From assembly GCA_015056625.1 (NCBI GenBank), contig SVFY01000008.1, positions 55,720-119,719 of the forward strand: a stretch of DNA of 64,000 bases. Reading direction: 5' to 3'. Positions 17,414-27,644 of the stretch are shown piece by piece. Origin of the DNA: Butyrivibrio sp. (GTDB taxonomy: Bacteria; Bacillota; Clostridia; Lachnospirales; Lachnospiraceae). The notes beneath the pieces are model-generated. The model worked only from the letters and a program-made list of their open reading frames with translations, had not been told where the DNA came from and searched no databases. A program made the translations under genes and the position numbers. How positions within the stretch are numbered: position 1 is the stretch's first letter; the number at the start of each line of letters is the position of its first letter.

Positions 17414-18289
17414 ATGTCAAACAACACACATCAGAATCTTTCTCACACTCCAAAACATATTATATGTTCAATACTTGGAACCGGATTTTTTGTAGTCCTT
17501 TGCGGTATCATTTCATTTCCGGTAATAGCAGGTCTTTTGGCTTCATTCAGACCAGGAACTGAGCTGATCAGAAAAGGACTTGCCCTGGATCTTGATCCAA
17601 CTACAATGACACTTGCCAACTACAAGTACCTTTTTGGCGGCAATCAGGACAGCAAAAAGTACTTTATGTGGTACAAGAATTCTCTTCTGATAACCGTACT
17701 GTCCGTAGTATTGACCCTTCTTATATGCTACTTTGTGGCATACGGTCTTACTATGTACAATTTCAAGCTTCAGAACCTGCTGTTTACGCTGGTTATCGCT
17801 ACTATGATGGTGCCTTTTGAGATCCTGATGCTTCCTATGTATAAAGAGATAATCGCCCTTGGTCTTATAGATACTTACGTGGGAGTCATAATTACGGGAT
17901 TGTGCAGCGCCTCCACCATATTCTTCTTCAGGCAGTATATGACGGGGCTGCCAAAAGAGCTACTGAGCGCCGCGAGAATCGACGGAGCCAACGAATACTA
18001 CATTTCCGTTAAGATCATCATGCCACTGGTAAAACCGGCATTTGCATCAATGGGTATCCTTTGTGCAATGGGTTCCTGGAATGCCATCCTTTGGCCACTG
18101 CTGGTTCTTAAGGGAGCAGAGAAGTTCACACTTCCTATCGGACTTAATACTCTTCTTACCCCTTATGGCAATAACTACGATGTGCTCATTGCGGGTTCAA
18201 TGTTTGGTATTCTTCCGATATTCATCATCTTCCTTGTGTTCCAGAAGTACATCATCGATGGTATGACAGCTGGAGCAGTTAAGGGCTGA
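17414..18289 (+). CDS. ABC sugar permease, MalG/UgpE type
   Basis: About 291 residues from the ATG at 17414, which has GGAGGA a few bases upstream; the frame could open at a TTG at 17408 but that would lie inside the previous gene's stop. Six membrane segments, and the EAA loop LLSAARIDGANEYYISVKIIMPLVKP. It completes the importer of the arabinan locus with the binding protein and MalF-like permease. Confidence 0.92.
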   Translation: MSNNTHQNLSHTPKHIICSILGTGFFVVLCGIISFPVIAGLLASFRPGTELIRKGLALDLDPTTMTLANYKYLFGGNQDSKKYFMWYKNSLLITVLSVVLTLLICYFVAYGLTMYNFKLQNLLFTLVIATMMVPFEILMLPMYKEIIALGLIDTYVGVIITGLCSASTIFFFRQYMTGLPKELLSAARIDGANEYYISVKIIMPLVKPAFASMGILCAMGSWNAILWPLLVLKGAEKFTLPIGLNTLLTPYGNNYDVLIAGSMFGILPIFIIFLVFQKYIIDGMTAGAVKG

Positions 18290-18323
18290 TGCAAAATGTG
18301 AGGGGAAAAGGAAGTTCTTTTTT

Positions 18324-19280
18324 ATGGATACAAGTAAGTTACTAAAATATAACGAGCCCTGGATACTTCAGAGGGCTGACCCATACGTTTACAGGCACGA
18401 CGACGGAACGTACTATTTTACTGCTTCCGTCCCTGCCTATGACGGGATCGTGCTTCGAAGAGCGGAGAATCTGTCTGAACTAGCCTTGGCTCCTGAAAAA
18501 GAGATCTGGCACAAGCACGATGACGGCCCTATGAGCGTCCACATCTGGGCTCCGGAGCTGCATTACCTGGATGGCGCCTGGTATATCTATTTTGCAGGCG
18601 GCGATAAGGACAATATCTGGAACATCAGGCCCTACGTACTTAAGTGTCAGGGGCAGGATCCAATTAACGATGAGTGGGTAGAGCTTGGCAAGATGAAAAG
18701 AGCTGATGGAGACGATTTTTCTTTTGAAGCTTTTTCACTTGATGGCACAGTGTTTGAGAACAATGGTGATCACTACTACGTCTGGGCAGAAAAGGTGGGC
18801 GTCGGAAGGCAGATAAGCAATCTCTACATAGCAAAAATGGAGTCTCCAGATAAGCTGGCAACTGTCCAGGTTATGCTCACAACACCTGACTATGACTGGG
18901 AGAGAGTGGGATACTGGGTAAATGAAGGACCAGCTGTACTAAAGCACGGGAATAAGATATTTTTGACATACTCAGCCAGCGAAACCGGAAAGGCTTACTG
19001 CATGGGTATGCTGAGCGCAGATAAGGATTCAGATCTTTTGGATCCAAGGTCCTGGACAAAAGAAAGATACCCTGTCCTTAAATCTGACGAGGAACTGGGA
19101 ATATATGGCCCTGGTCATAACTCTTTTACCAAGGACGAAGATGGCACAGACATCTGTGTATATCACGCAAGGAGCGATGAGGAGATAGTTGGGGATCCAC
19201 TGTACAATCCAAACCGCCATGCGAGGCTGATGCCTGTTAAGTGGAATGATGAGGGGTGGCCAGTATTTAGTTTTAGATAA
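18324..19280 (+). CDS. Cytoplasmic GH43 exo-arabinofuranosidase (subfamily 26-like)
   Basis: 318 residues with no signal peptide, so it acts on imported oligosaccharides. GH43 acids: Asp19 in QRADPYVY, Asp140 in SLDGTVF and Glu201 in VNEGPAVL. The start (WILQRADPYVYRHDDGTYYFTASVPAYDGIVLRRA in short blocks) closely resembles exo-alpha-1,5-L-arabinofuranosidases of subfamily GH43_26. It would trim L-arabinose from the non-reducing end of linear arabino-oligosaccharides. Subfamily assignment is by recall of sequence style and needs a search. The ribosome site is a GGAAG some 9 nt from the ATG. Confidence 0.85.
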   Translation: MDTSKLLKYNEPWILQRADPYVYRHDDGTYYFTASVPAYDGIVLRRAENLSELALAPEKEIWHKHDDGPMSVHIWAPELHYLDGAWYIYFAGGDKDNIWNIRPYVLKCQGQDPINDEWVELGKMKRADGDDFSFEAFSLDGTVFENNGDHYYVWAEKVGVGRQISNLYIAKMESPDKLATVQVMLTTPDYDWERVGYWVNEGPAVLKHGNKIFLTYSASETGKAYCMGMLSADKDSDLLDPRSWTKERYPVLKSDEELGIYGPGHNSFTKDEDGTDICVYHARSDEEIVGDPLYNPNRHARLMPVKWNDEGWPVFSFR

Positions 19281-19330
19281 GATGGCAATAAATGGGCAAT
19301 ACCCGACTGTCATCAAGGAGAAATAATAGT

Positions 19331-20884
19331 TTGAAAGATAATACAATAAAGAGGCTGATTGGGACACTGGCAGCAGGTTTCCTGATCTGTTCCATGGTCG
19401 GAGGATGCGCGATGGAAAACAGTAAGCCTTCGGTGCTGCCAAAGGAACTTAAGGAAGAAGATATTAAAATAGGGTCAGTTAAGACCGCAGGGTCTTTACA
19501 TGATCCCCAGATAATAGTGGGAGACGACGGAACATATTACTGCTACGGTACCCACATGACAGCTGCAACTTCAGATGACCTTATCACCTGGAAGAGCTGG
19601 GCCAACAAGGTTACAAAGGCCAACAAGATCTTTGATAATCTTCTGGTTGAACCCTTTGATGCATTTTCGTATGTGGGCAAGAATACTGAGAGAAGCTACT
19701 CGGTCTGGGCACCAAGTGTCATTTACAACAAGACCACAGGCAAGTACATGATGTACTTCTGCACAACTTCTACTTATATCAAGTCCAATATTACAGTGGC
19801 GGTTTCTGATGATATAAAAGGCCCCTACCACTATGAAAAGACCATAATCTATTCGGGCTTTACCAAGCCCGATGTAGCCAAGACCAATTACTACGACATA
19901 ATGGGAGAGGACAAGGAGCTTCGCAAAAGATATATCACTGCCGCAGGCTTTAACAACCAGTTATGGCCCAATGCCATAGATCCTGCAATGTTCTATGACA
20001 AGGATGACAGGCTGTGGATGGTATATGGATCATGGTCAGGAGGAATCTTCCTTCTTGAGCTGGATAAAGAGACTGGAGATCCAATACACCCTGCTACTGA
20101 TGATGCTGCTGAGATCGATGCTTATTATGGAAAGAGACTTATTGGCGGCGGTCATCATCCTATAGAAGGTCCGTACATTCACTACGACGAAGATACTGGA
20201 TATTACTATCTCTTTTTGTCCTACGGAAATCTTCAGGCAGATGGCGGTTATCAGATAAGGGTTCTGCGCTCAGAAACCCCTGATGGAACCTACACGGATC
20301 TGTCTGGAAAGAGCCTTGGGATAAATGGTGATCTGGATGCTTTTGCTGATTACGGGACCAAGCTTATGGGCAACTACACATTGCCAAGTCTTGATGTGAC
20401 CTACATGGCTCCCGGCGGACAGTCAACTTTTAAGGATAAGGATGGCAAGCTCTACATAGTTTATCACCAGAGATATGCTGACAAAGGTGAGACCCACAAC
20501 GTAAGAGTCCATCAGATGGCCATGAATGAAGATGGATGGCCATGCATATTCCCCTTTGCTACATCGGGAGAGACTCTTTCTGCAGAAGGTTATAAGCAGA
20601 GCGATCCTGTAGGAACATTTTACATATTAGACCACGGACTTTCAGTGGACTCCAAGGTCAACAACCCCGTAAAGTGCACTTTTAAAAACGGAAAGATCGA
20701 AGGAGCCTTGAAGGGAGAATATACTGTTAAAGATGGCAGCAACTATGTGACTATCAACATAGATGGCATAGAATATAAAGGTGTGATGATCAACATGACT
20801 GATGAGGCAGGTAATAATACATTCTGCATCAGTGCTGTTGGTAATAATAATCATTCTATATGGTGTGTTCACTATATGGAGTAA
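19331..20884 (+). CDS. Secreted endo-1,5-alpha-L-arabinanase, GH43 lipoprotein (Abn2-like)
   Basis: About 517 residues. I chose the TTG at 19331 because AAGGAG (19316-19321) is 9 nt upstream and the product starts with a clean lipoprotein signal (GFLICSMVGGCAMEN); an in-frame ATG at 19292 lacks a ribosome site. The GH43 propeller has Asp58 (LHDPQI), Asp217 (NAIDPAMF) and Glu279 (PIEGPYIHYD). A C-terminal beta-barrel domain (about 410-517) follows, as in the two-domain B. subtilis Abn2. It should cut the arabinan backbone outside the cell and feed the importer encoded upstream. Confidence 0.86.
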   Translation: MKDNTIKRLIGTLAAGFLICSMVGGCAMENSKPSVLPKELKEEDIKIGSVKTAGSLHDPQIIVGDDGTYYCYGTHMTAATSDDLITWKSWANKVTKANKIFDNLLVEPFDAFSYVGKNTERSYSVWAPSVIYNKTTGKYMMYFCTTSTYIKSNITVAVSDDIKGPYHYEKTIIYSGFTKPDVAKTNYYDIMGEDKELRKRYITAAGFNNQLWPNAIDPAMFYDKDDRLWMVYGSWSGGIFLLELDKETGDPIHPATDDAAEIDAYYGKRLIGGGHHPIEGPYIHYDEDTGYYYLFLSYGNLQADGGYQIRVLRSETPDGTYTDLSGKSLGINGDLDAFADYGTKLMGNYTLPSLDVTYMAPGGQSTFKDKDGKLYIVYHQRYADKGETHNVRVHQMAMNEDGWPCIFPFATSGETLSAEGYKQSDPVGTFYILDHGLSVDSKVNNPVKCTFKNGKIEGALKGEYTVKDGSNYVTINIDGIEYKGVMINMTDEAGNNTFCISAVGNNNHSIWCVHYME

Positions 20885-20902
20885 TAAGGAAAGGATGAAA
20901 AA

Positions 20903-22411
20903 ATGGCTAAGCTAGTTATCAACGAAACCAAGAAACTTGGAACAGTTGCACCAGAGATCTACGGACATTTTTCGGAACATCTGGGAAGATGTATTTATGA
21001 AGGACTTTATGTAGGTGAGAATTCTGACATTCCTAACGTAAACGGAATGCGTAAGGATGTAGTTGATGCTCTAAAAGAGATCCAGGTTCCTGTACTTCGC
21101 TGGCCAGGTGGATGTTTTGCAGATGAATACCACTGGAAAGATGGTATCGGCGAAAAGTCAAAACGTAAAAAGATGGTAAATACTCATTGGGGCGGAGTAA
21201 CAGAGGACAACAGCTTTGGAACCCATGAATATATGGAGCTTTGCAGACAGCTGGGCTGCAAGACCTATGTAAACGGAAACCTCGGAAGCGGCACAGTTCA
21301 GGAGATGAGCGAGTGGGTTGAGTACATGACCTTTGATGGAGAATCTCCAATGTCAAGCCTTCGTAAGGCAAACGGTTCAGAGAAGTCCTGGACAGTAGAT
21401 TACTTCGGAGTTGGTAACGAGAACTGGGGCTGCGGCGGAAACATGACCCCTGAGTACTATGGCAATGAGTACCGCCGTTATCAGACATATGTAAGACAGT
21501 ACGATGACAAAAAGCCTATCAAGAAGATTTGCTGTGGCGCCAATGTAGATGACTATCACTGGACTGAGCAGGTACTTAAGACATGCTTTGACCACGCACC
21601 TGAGCATTTACATGGATTTATGGATCTTCTTTCCCTTCATTATTATGATATGCCTTTCGGATGGGAGCCAAAGGTAAGTGCAACAGAGTTCGACGAGGAT
21701 GTTTATTACAGAACGCTGAAGCAGGCTTACAGGATGGAAGAGCTTGTATCAAGACATAGCGCTATCATGGATCAGTATGATCCTGAAAAGAAGATCGGAA
21801 TGTCTGTTGATGAGTGGGGAACATGGTACAAGGTTGAGGAAGGAACAAATCCGGGATTCCTCTACCAGCAGAACACAGTACGTGATGCTCTTGTGGCCGG
21901 AATCACACTGAACATCTTTAACAAGCACTGCGACAGAGTTAAGCTTGCGTGCATCGCACAGATGATCAACGTTCTTCAGTCAGTAATACTTACTGATGGC
22001 GAGAAGATGCTCCGCACACCTACTTATCATGTATTCCACCAGTATCGTCACCACCAGGGTGCAGAGCTTTTAGAGAGCTCACTGTCAGGAACTGGAAATA
22101 TCGGAGAGGGCGCTACCTGCGTTCCTGAGATCACTGAGTCTGTAACAGAAAAAGACGGAGTGATAAATATTACACTTTGTAACCTTTCAATGACAGATAA
22201 TAAGGCGCTTGATGTTCAGCTTGCTGAAGATAAGGACTACCAGGTTGTCGAAGCTACTGTTGTTGGAGACTGCGATCCTCATAACTACAACACCTTCGAA
22301 AATCCTGATCTGGTTGTAGAGAAGGCCTTTGACGGATGCAAAAAGGTTGCAGGTAATAAGTTTACTCTTAATATTCCTGCTGCCAGTGTAGTAGAGATCA
22401 GACTTAAATAA
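20903..22411 (+). CDS. abfA: Alpha-L-arabinofuranosidase, GH51
   Basis: 502 residues, typical of cytoplasmic GH51 enzymes, with no signal peptide. The acid/base is Glu173 in [10 protein letters not shown] and the nucleophile Glu304 in [10 protein letters not shown] beta-sandwich C-terminal domain follows the barrel. It releases L-arabinose from alpha-linked arabino-oligosaccharides. The start has a GGAAAGGA site 18 bp after the arabinanase gene. A terminator at 22425-22460 separates it from the GH127 gene. Confidence 0.93.
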   Translation: MAKLVINETKKLGTVAPEIYGHFSEHLGRCIYEGLYVGENSDIPNVNGMRKDVVDALKEIQVPVLRWPGGCFADEYHWKDGIGEKSKRKKMVNTHWGGVTEDNSFGTHEYMELCRQLGCKTYVNGNLGSGTVQEMSEWVEYMTFDGESPMSSLRKANGSEKSWTVDYFGVGNENWGCGGNMTPEYYGNEYRRYQTYVRQYDDKKPIKKICCGANVDDYHWTEQVLKTCFDHAPEHLHGFMDLLSLHYYDMPFGWEPKVSATEFDEDVYYRTLKQAYRMEELVSRHSAIMDQYDPEKKIGMSVDEWGTWYKVEEGTNPGFLYQQNTVRDALVAGITLNIFNKHCDRVKLACIAQMINVLQSVILTDGEKMLRTPTYHVFHQYRHHQGAELLESSLSGTGNIGEGATCVPEITESVTEKDGVINITLCNLSMTDNKALDVQLAEDKDYQVVEATVVGDCDPHNYNTFENPDLVVEKAFDGCKKVAGNKFTLNIPAASVVEIRLK

Positions 22412-22424
22412 TTACGAATATGTG

Positions 22425-22460
22425 AAAGAGGCAGAGCAGATCACTGTGCTGCCTCTTTTT
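22425..22460 (+). terminator. Terminator between GH51 and GH127 genes
   Basis: AAAGAGGCAG (22425-22434) pairs with CTGCCTCTTT (22449-22458), with T run to 22460. It probably marks a partial or full end of the importer operon. No promoter for the GH127 gene was recognised in the 26 bp that remain before its start, so readthrough is likely. Confidence 0.75.
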
Positions 22461-22486
22461 AAAAAGAAAAAGGGGAAGACTACTTC

Positions 22487-24448
22487 ATGAGTAAAAGAAA
22501 CATTTGCGTTACAGATCCCGTATGGAAAAAGTATAAGGAGCTGGTAAGAAAAGAAATGATCCCTTATCAGTGGGCGGTGCTTAATGACAGCATTGATATC
22601 TCTATAGAAAGAGAGCGAAACGATGCTTCTATTCCCAATGAAAAGAGCCATGCTATTGCAAATTTCAAGATTGCAGCAGGGCTTGAAAAGGGAGATCACT
22701 ACGGCTGGGTTTTCCAGGACAGCGACGTGTACAAGTGGCTTGAAGCAGTTTCATACTCCCTTTCTGACACCTGGGATGATGAGCTTAAAACTCTGGCAGA
22801 TGGCGTTGTTGAACTGATCTCAAAGGCGCAGCAGCCCGATGGATATATAGGCACTTACTTTACTATAAAATGTCCGGAGCGAAGATACATGCGCCTTGCA
22901 GAGAGCCACGAGCTATATTGTATGGGACATCTTTTGGAAGCGCTTGTGGCATATAAGCTTGCAACAGGAAGTGAACTGGCAATGCATGTTGCTGAAAAAG
23001 TAGCTGCACACCTGTGTGATACATTTGGACCGGAAGAAGGCAAGTATCATTTTGCTGATGGCCATGAAGAAATAGAGATAGGTCTGATGAAGCTCTATCA
23101 CATCACTGGGACAGAAAAATACAGAGATCTTGCTGAGTACTTTTTAAAGGTAAGAGGCGATTCTCCAAAGGAGTGGAGCAGATTAAAATCCATGGACAAG
23201 GGCGGAAATATCCTGGGAGTATCTGCTGAAGCAATGAAGTATGATCAGACTCATCTTCCAGTTGAAGAGCAGGACACAGCAGAGGGGCATGCGGTAAGAC
23301 TGGTCTATATGTGTACTGCAATGGCAGATGTGGCTAAGGCTTCCGGAAACAAAGAGTTTGAAGCAGCCTGCAAAAAAATCTGGAGAAATATTGTAGATAA
23401 GCGCATGTTCATCACAGGAGGCATCGGTTCTACTGTCCTTGGAGAGTCTTTTACTTTAGACTATGATCTTCCAAACGACACCATGTACTGCGAGACCTGT
23501 GCATCTATCGGCCTTATCTTTTTTGCGAAGCAGATGCTTAAGCTTGAAAGAAATTCAGAGTATGCAGACGTGATGGAAAGAGCTCTCTACAACACCGCTC
23601 TTTCAGGGATGGCCCTGGATGGAAAGCACTTTTTCTATGTAAATCCCCTTGAGGTTGTTCCGGAAAAAGGAAAGCTTGATCCAACAAAGAGTCACGTAAA
23701 GAGCGTAAGGCCCCAGTGGCTTGGCTGTGCCTGCTGCCCTCCAAACCTTGCAAGGCTGATAACTTCTGTGGAAGATTACATCTATTCAGTATTTGACGAT
23801 GCAGTGCTGGTTAATCTGTTTATTGCCTCCGAAATGTCGCTTACTGATAAGGGTAAAAAGATATCCATCAGGCAAAAGACTGATTATCCAAGAAGTGGAA
23901 AAGTTCTTTTTGAAATAGAAAATAAAGAAGATACAGATGTGACCATTGGAATCCGTCTTCCTGGCTGGAGAGATGAAGTAAAGGGGAGCGTTGATGGCAG
24001 CGCATCAAATATCAAAGAAGATGGCGGATACTGGTATGTAAATGTACCAAAGGGAGAGCACACCATAGACTTTGAGATGGAGATAAAGCCTAAGAGGTGG
24101 TATGCAAATCTTAATGTATCAGAGGATATCCATAAAGTGGCTGTGGCAAGAGGCCCGCAGGTCTACTGCGCGGAGGGGAAAGACAATGGAGACGCCCTCC
24201 ACAAGCTGGTGCTGAAAAAGGATTCAGAGCTTACAGATCACTTTGAAGAAGAGCTGCTTGGAGGAGTATCAGTTGTAGAAGGCGATGGTGAGAGGCTCAG
24301 TGAAGGCAGCAATGAAGACGCACCTTCAGCTCTTTATACAGACCGCCCACGATTTGAAAGACATCCGGTGAAGATCCGATTTATTCCATACAGCACCTGG
24401 GGTAACCGGGGCGAAAACGAGATGAGGGTATGGATAACTGAAGAATAA
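22487..24448 (+). CDS. Beta-L-arabinofuranosidase, GH127 (HypBA1-like)
   Basis: 653 residues without signal peptide. The zinc/nucleophile set of HypBA1 is present: Glu336 and Cys338 in MYCETCAS, Cys416 and the nucleophile Cys417 in GCACCPPN. The (alpha/alpha)6 barrel is followed by two beta-sandwich domains. GH127 removes beta-L-arabinofuranose, found on hydroxyproline-rich plant glycoproteins and at some arabinan ends, so this gene widens the locus beyond alpha-arabinan. GGGGAAG lies upstream of the ATG. A strong terminator follows. Confidence 0.92.
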   Translation: MSKRNICVTDPVWKKYKELVRKEMIPYQWAVLNDSIDISIERERNDASIPNEKSHAIANFKIAAGLEKGDHYGWVFQDSDVYKWLEAVSYSLSDTWDDELKTLADGVVELISKAQQPDGYIGTYFTIKCPERRYMRLAESHELYCMGHLLEALVAYKLATGSELAMHVAEKVAAHLCDTFGPEEGKYHFADGHEEIEIGLMKLYHITGTEKYRDLAEYFLKVRGDSPKEWSRLKSMDKGGNILGVSAEAMKYDQTHLPVEEQDTAEGHAVRLVYMCTAMADVAKASGNKEFEAACKKIWRNIVDKRMFITGGIGSTVLGESFTLDYDLPNDTMYCETCASIGLIFFAKQMLKLERNSEYADVMERALYNTALSGMALDGKHFFYVNPLEVVPEKGKLDPTKSHVKSVRPQWLGCACCPPNLARLITSVEDYIYSVFDDAVLVNLFIASEMSLTDKGKKISIRQKTDYPRSGKVLFEIENKEDTDVTIGIRLPGWRDEVKGSVDGSASNIKEDGGYWYVNVPKGEHTIDFEMEIKPKRWYANLNVSEDIHKVAVARGPQVYCAEGKDNGDALHKLVLKKDSELTDHFEEELLGGVSVVEGDGERLSEGSNEDAPSALYTDRPRFERHPVKIRFIPYSTWGNRGENEMRVWITEE

Positions 24449-24450
24449 AC

Positions 24451-24482
24451 AAAAAAAAGACCCTCATCTGAGGGTCTTTTCT
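24451..24482. terminator. Bidirectional terminator between convergent genes
   Basis: AAAGACCCTC, loop ATCT, GAGGGTCTTT, with A run before and T run after. It serves the end of the arabinan locus on the plus strand and the membrane-protein gene on the minus strand. Confidence 0.9.
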
Positions 24483-24502
24483 CATAACACTAAAGAACTG
24501 TA

Positions 24503-25069
24503 TTACTGCATGTTAGCTGGTCCCTGAGCGCCTGCCTGTGAAGCAAGAACTCTTGTGTCAGTTGTGTAGTCGTACTGACCAGGAGCCACCTTGCTTGCGT
24601 CAGCAAGAAGCTTGATTGAACCAACGATTGTGATGATGTTTGCAAATACAGCGAATCCTGTTGAAACAGGCTTCTCAATGCGCTCCATAACGTCCTTGAA
24701 AACTACAGTGCCAACAGCTACTGTAAGAACAGTTACGATAAGGCTGCAGATGCTTGCGATTGCGCTGATCCTTGATGTGATTGCGCTGAATACTACAAGG
24801 ATTACAGGATAAAGCTTAACAACGATTGCAGGAAGTGCAACGCCAAAAACTTTGATCTTGTCTACGTTTCCGTAAGTAGCATCAACCTTACCAAATGTAT
24901 TGAGGAATGGGATAAATCCAAACCATGCATTTGAGTAGTTACGAGCCTTAAGGTACTTGTAAATTCCGATCGCATCAACAAGATAAACAACAAGGCAGAT
25001 AATAAGTGCAACTACAATTGCTGCAGCGCCTACGCCTAAAAGCGCAGCCATCATTTCAGTATCACTCAT
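24503..25069 (-). CDS. Small integral membrane protein, DUF5684-like
   Basis: 188 residues, about four hydrophobic segments, with an early amphipathic stretch YLKARNYSNAWFGFIPFLNTFGKVDAT and a polar Gln/Ala-rich tail. This resembles the DUF5684 family often found near signal peptidase genes; function unknown. The start has AGGAGG at good distance. It stands alone on the minus strand between the arabinan locus and the MATE gene. Confidence 0.6.
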   Translation of the reverse strand: MSDTEMMAALLGVGAAAIVVALIICLVVYLVDAIGIYKYLKARNYSNAWFGFIPFLNTFGKVDATYGNVDKIKVFGVALPAIVVKLYPVILVVFSAITSRISAIASICSLIVTVLTVAVGTVVFKDVMERIEKPVSTGFAVFANIITIVGSIKLLADASKVAPGQYDYTTDTRVLASQAGAQGPANMQ

Positions 25070-25197
25070 CTTTTTTTCCTCCTCAAAGATAGATTTTTAA
25101 TACTTCATCCCATTATACTACAAAAGTGTGAGAAATAAATAACAATTTAACAAAGTTGTGCTTTTCTTTTACAGAGCGAAATATTACAATTGAGTCT

Positions 25198-26520
25198 ATG
25201 ACTAAAGGTTCAATTACTAAAAACCTCATATTATTTGCGATCCCGCTGTTTTTTGGACAGCTCCTTCAGCAGCTGTATAACGTTGTAGATTCAGTTGTTG
25301 TTGGTAACGTACTTGGAAAAGAGGCTTTGGCTGCGGTAAGTACTACAGGAAGCCTTATTTTTCTGATGGTTGGATTTATCAACGGCCTGTTTATGGGCAG
25401 TAGCGTTATCATAGGTAAGCGCTATGGAGCCGGAGACCTTAAAGGCGTGTCGATAGCCTCTCACACTGGAATAACTTTTGCCATTATCATGGGAATTGTC
25501 ATGACGGTGTGGGGATATTTCTTTACACCACATCTTCTGTCGTGGATGGGGACTCCAGAGGATGTAATGCCCAATTCTGTGCTATACTTCAAGATATATT
25601 TTTTAGGCGGCCTTGGAAACATTATGTACAGCGCCTGTTGCGGCGTGTTCCAGGCTATGGGAGATTCAAGACACCCCTTGTACTACCTGGCTGTAAGTAC
25701 CATCATCAACACTGTTTTAGATATCTACTTTGTTAAGTATGCAGGATTTGGTATAGGCGGGGCGGCTTTTGCCACTATCATTGCCCAGTTCATCAGTGCT
25801 ATACTTGCCTTTGTCAAGCTCACAAGAGTAGATGGTCCTCACAGGATATTTATAGGAAGGCTCCGAATGGATCCGCCTACCATTAAAAAAGAGCTTATGA
25901 TGGGATTTCCAACAGGAATCCAGAACAGCGTAATTGCCATCGGAAACGTTGTGGTACAGTCCAATATCAACGCCTTTGGAGCTGCTGCCATGGCAGGATG
26001 CGGAAGCTATTTTAAGCTTGAGGGATTTGTCTTTTTACCTATTACCTGTATGTGCATGGCGCTTACAACCTTCGTCAGTCAGAACCTTGGTGCAGGGGAG
26101 AGCGAGAGAGTCAAAAAGGGAAATATGATTGGAAGTGCGATCGGAGTAGGATGCGCTGAGATCATTGGAGTTATCGTATTTTTGTTTGCGCCGGTTCTCC
26201 TTAGGATGTTTTCTTCGGAACCGGAAGTACTTGCTATTGGTGCAGCGCAGGCAAGGACCGAAAGCCTTTTTTATTGCCTTCTGGCTCTTAGCCACTGCCT
26301 CGCAGGAATATACAGAGGAGCTGGTAAAACCACAGTTCCAATGATAGTTATGCTTTCAAGCTGGTGTCTTCTTAGAATAACCTATATCACTTTGATCGTC
26401 AGGATCATCCCGGTTGTCAATGTTATCTTCTGGGCTTATCCACTTACCTGGTCAGTAAGTTCGATCATATTTATCATCTATTATTTCAAGGGACATTGGC
26501 TTAAAATAGGTACTAATTAA
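25198..26520 (+). CDS. MATE family efflux transporter
   Basis: About 440 residues with 12 membrane segments in two halves. MTKGSITKNLILFAIPLFFGQLLQQLYNVVDSVVVG (in blocks) is the usual MATE beginning, so I prefer the ATG at 25198 over an in-frame TTG at 25156; the ribosome site is weak for both. MATE exporters use a Na+ or H+ gradient to expel cationic compounds. Substrate not predictable. The PTS-IIC gene begins 23 bp later. Confidence 0.88.
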   Translation: MTKGSITKNLILFAIPLFFGQLLQQLYNVVDSVVVGNVLGKEALAAVSTTGSLIFLMVGFINGLFMGSSVIIGKRYGAGDLKGVSIASHTGITFAIIMGIVMTVWGYFFTPHLLSWMGTPEDVMPNSVLYFKIYFLGGLGNIMYSACCGVFQAMGDSRHPLYYLAVSTIINTVLDIYFVKYAGFGIGGAAFATIIAQFISAILAFVKLTRVDGPHRIFIGRLRMDPPTIKKELMMGFPTGIQNSVIAIGNVVVQSNINAFGAAAMAGCGSYFKLEGFVFLPITCMCMALTTFVSQNLGAGESERVKKGNMIGSAIGVGCAEIIGVIVFLFAPVLLRMFSSEPEVLAIGAAQARTESLFYCLLALSHCLAGIYRGAGKTTVPMIVMLSSWCLLRITYITLIVRIIPVVNVIFWAYPLTWSVSSIIFIIYYFKGHWLKIGTN

Positions 26521-26542
26521 TACTCAAAAGAGGAGAAAAAGT

Positions 26543-27625
26543 ATGAAAGAGTTTTTAAAGAGGAAAGACATTGAGATCTCGCTAAAGAGATACGGAATTG
26601 ATGCACTGGGTGCTATGGCACAGGGACTTTTCTGTTCACTGCTCATCGGCACCATCATCAACACAATCGGAACCCAGTTCCACATTCCATTTCTTATGAA
26701 GACTGTGGCAACCATTTCAGGTGTTGATTACACAGTGGGCGGACTTGCAACAGCAATGAGCGGCCCTGCAATGGCAGTTGCTATTGGTTATGCACTTAAG
26801 TGCCCGCCACTTGTTCTTTTTTCAATGATCACAGTTGGCTTTGCGTCAAACGCTCTTGGCGGAGCAGGCGGCCCTCTGGCAGTTCTGTTTGTAGCCATCA
26901 TTGCAGCTGAGTTTGGTAAAGCTGTTTCAAAAGAGACTAAGGTCGATATTTTGGTCACTCCACTTGTTACTATAGCTGTAGGAATTTTCTTTTCCTGGCT
27001 CATCGCACCTCCACTTGGAAAGGCAGCAATGTCAATCGGTAACCTGATCATGTGGGCAACTGAGCTTCAGCCATTCCTTATGGGAATCCTTGTATCAGTT
27101 ATAGTAGGTATGGCACTTACACTTCCTATCTCATCAGCAGCTATCTGCGCAGCTCTTGGCCTTACTGGTCTTGCAGGCGGTGCAGCAGTAGCAGGCTGCT
27201 GTGCTCAGATGGTAGGCTTTGCTGTTATCTCTTTCAAGGAGAATAAGTGGGGCGGACTTGTTTCACAGGGAATCGGAACATCAATGCTCCAGATGGGCAA
27301 CATCATCAAGAACCCAAAAGTATGGATCGCACCAACACTGGCTTCAGCTATCACAGGACCTATCGCAACCTGCGTGTTCAAGCTTCAGATGAATGGAGCT
27401 CCTGTATCATCAGGAATGGGAACCTGCGGACTTGTTGGTCAGATCGGTGTTTACACCGGATGGGTAAAAGAGATCTCAGAGGGCACAAGATATGCCATCA
27501 CAGCCTTTGACTGGACTGGACTTGTACTTATTTCCTTTGTGCTTCCTGCAATCCTTTCACTTATAATCCACCTCGTAGTAGTTAAGCTTGGATGGGTAAA
27601 AGAGGGCGATCTTAAACTCCAGTAA
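26543..27625 (+). CDS. PTS-EIIC-like membrane permease (orphan)
   Basis: 360 residues, about ten membrane segments, very rich in small residues (AVAIGYALKCPPLVLFSM, SNALGGAGGPLAVLF). It matches the stand-alone PTS_EIIC_2 type rather than a complete sugar permease. No EIIA, EIIB or EIIBC gene is near, so it either uses distant partners or works without phosphorylation. AGAGGAG precedes the ATG. The Mrr-like gene follows 19 bp later. Confidence 0.8.
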   Translation: MKEFLKRKDIEISLKRYGIDALGAMAQGLFCSLLIGTIINTIGTQFHIPFLMKTVATISGVDYTVGGLATAMSGPAMAVAIGYALKCPPLVLFSMITVGFASNALGGAGGPLAVLFVAIIAAEFGKAVSKETKVDILVTPLVTIAVGIFFSWLIAPPLGKAAMSIGNLIMWATELQPFLMGILVSVIVGMALTLPISSAAICAALGLTGLAGGAAVAGCCAQMVGFAVISFKENKWGGLVSQGIGTSMLQMGNIIKNPKVWIAPTLASAITGPIATCVFKLQMNGAPVSSGMGTCGLVGQIGVYTGWVKEISEGTRYAITAFDWTGLVLISFVLPAILSLIIHLVVVKLGWVKEGDLKLQ

Positions 27626-27644
27626 TAATAAAGGAGATATTTAA

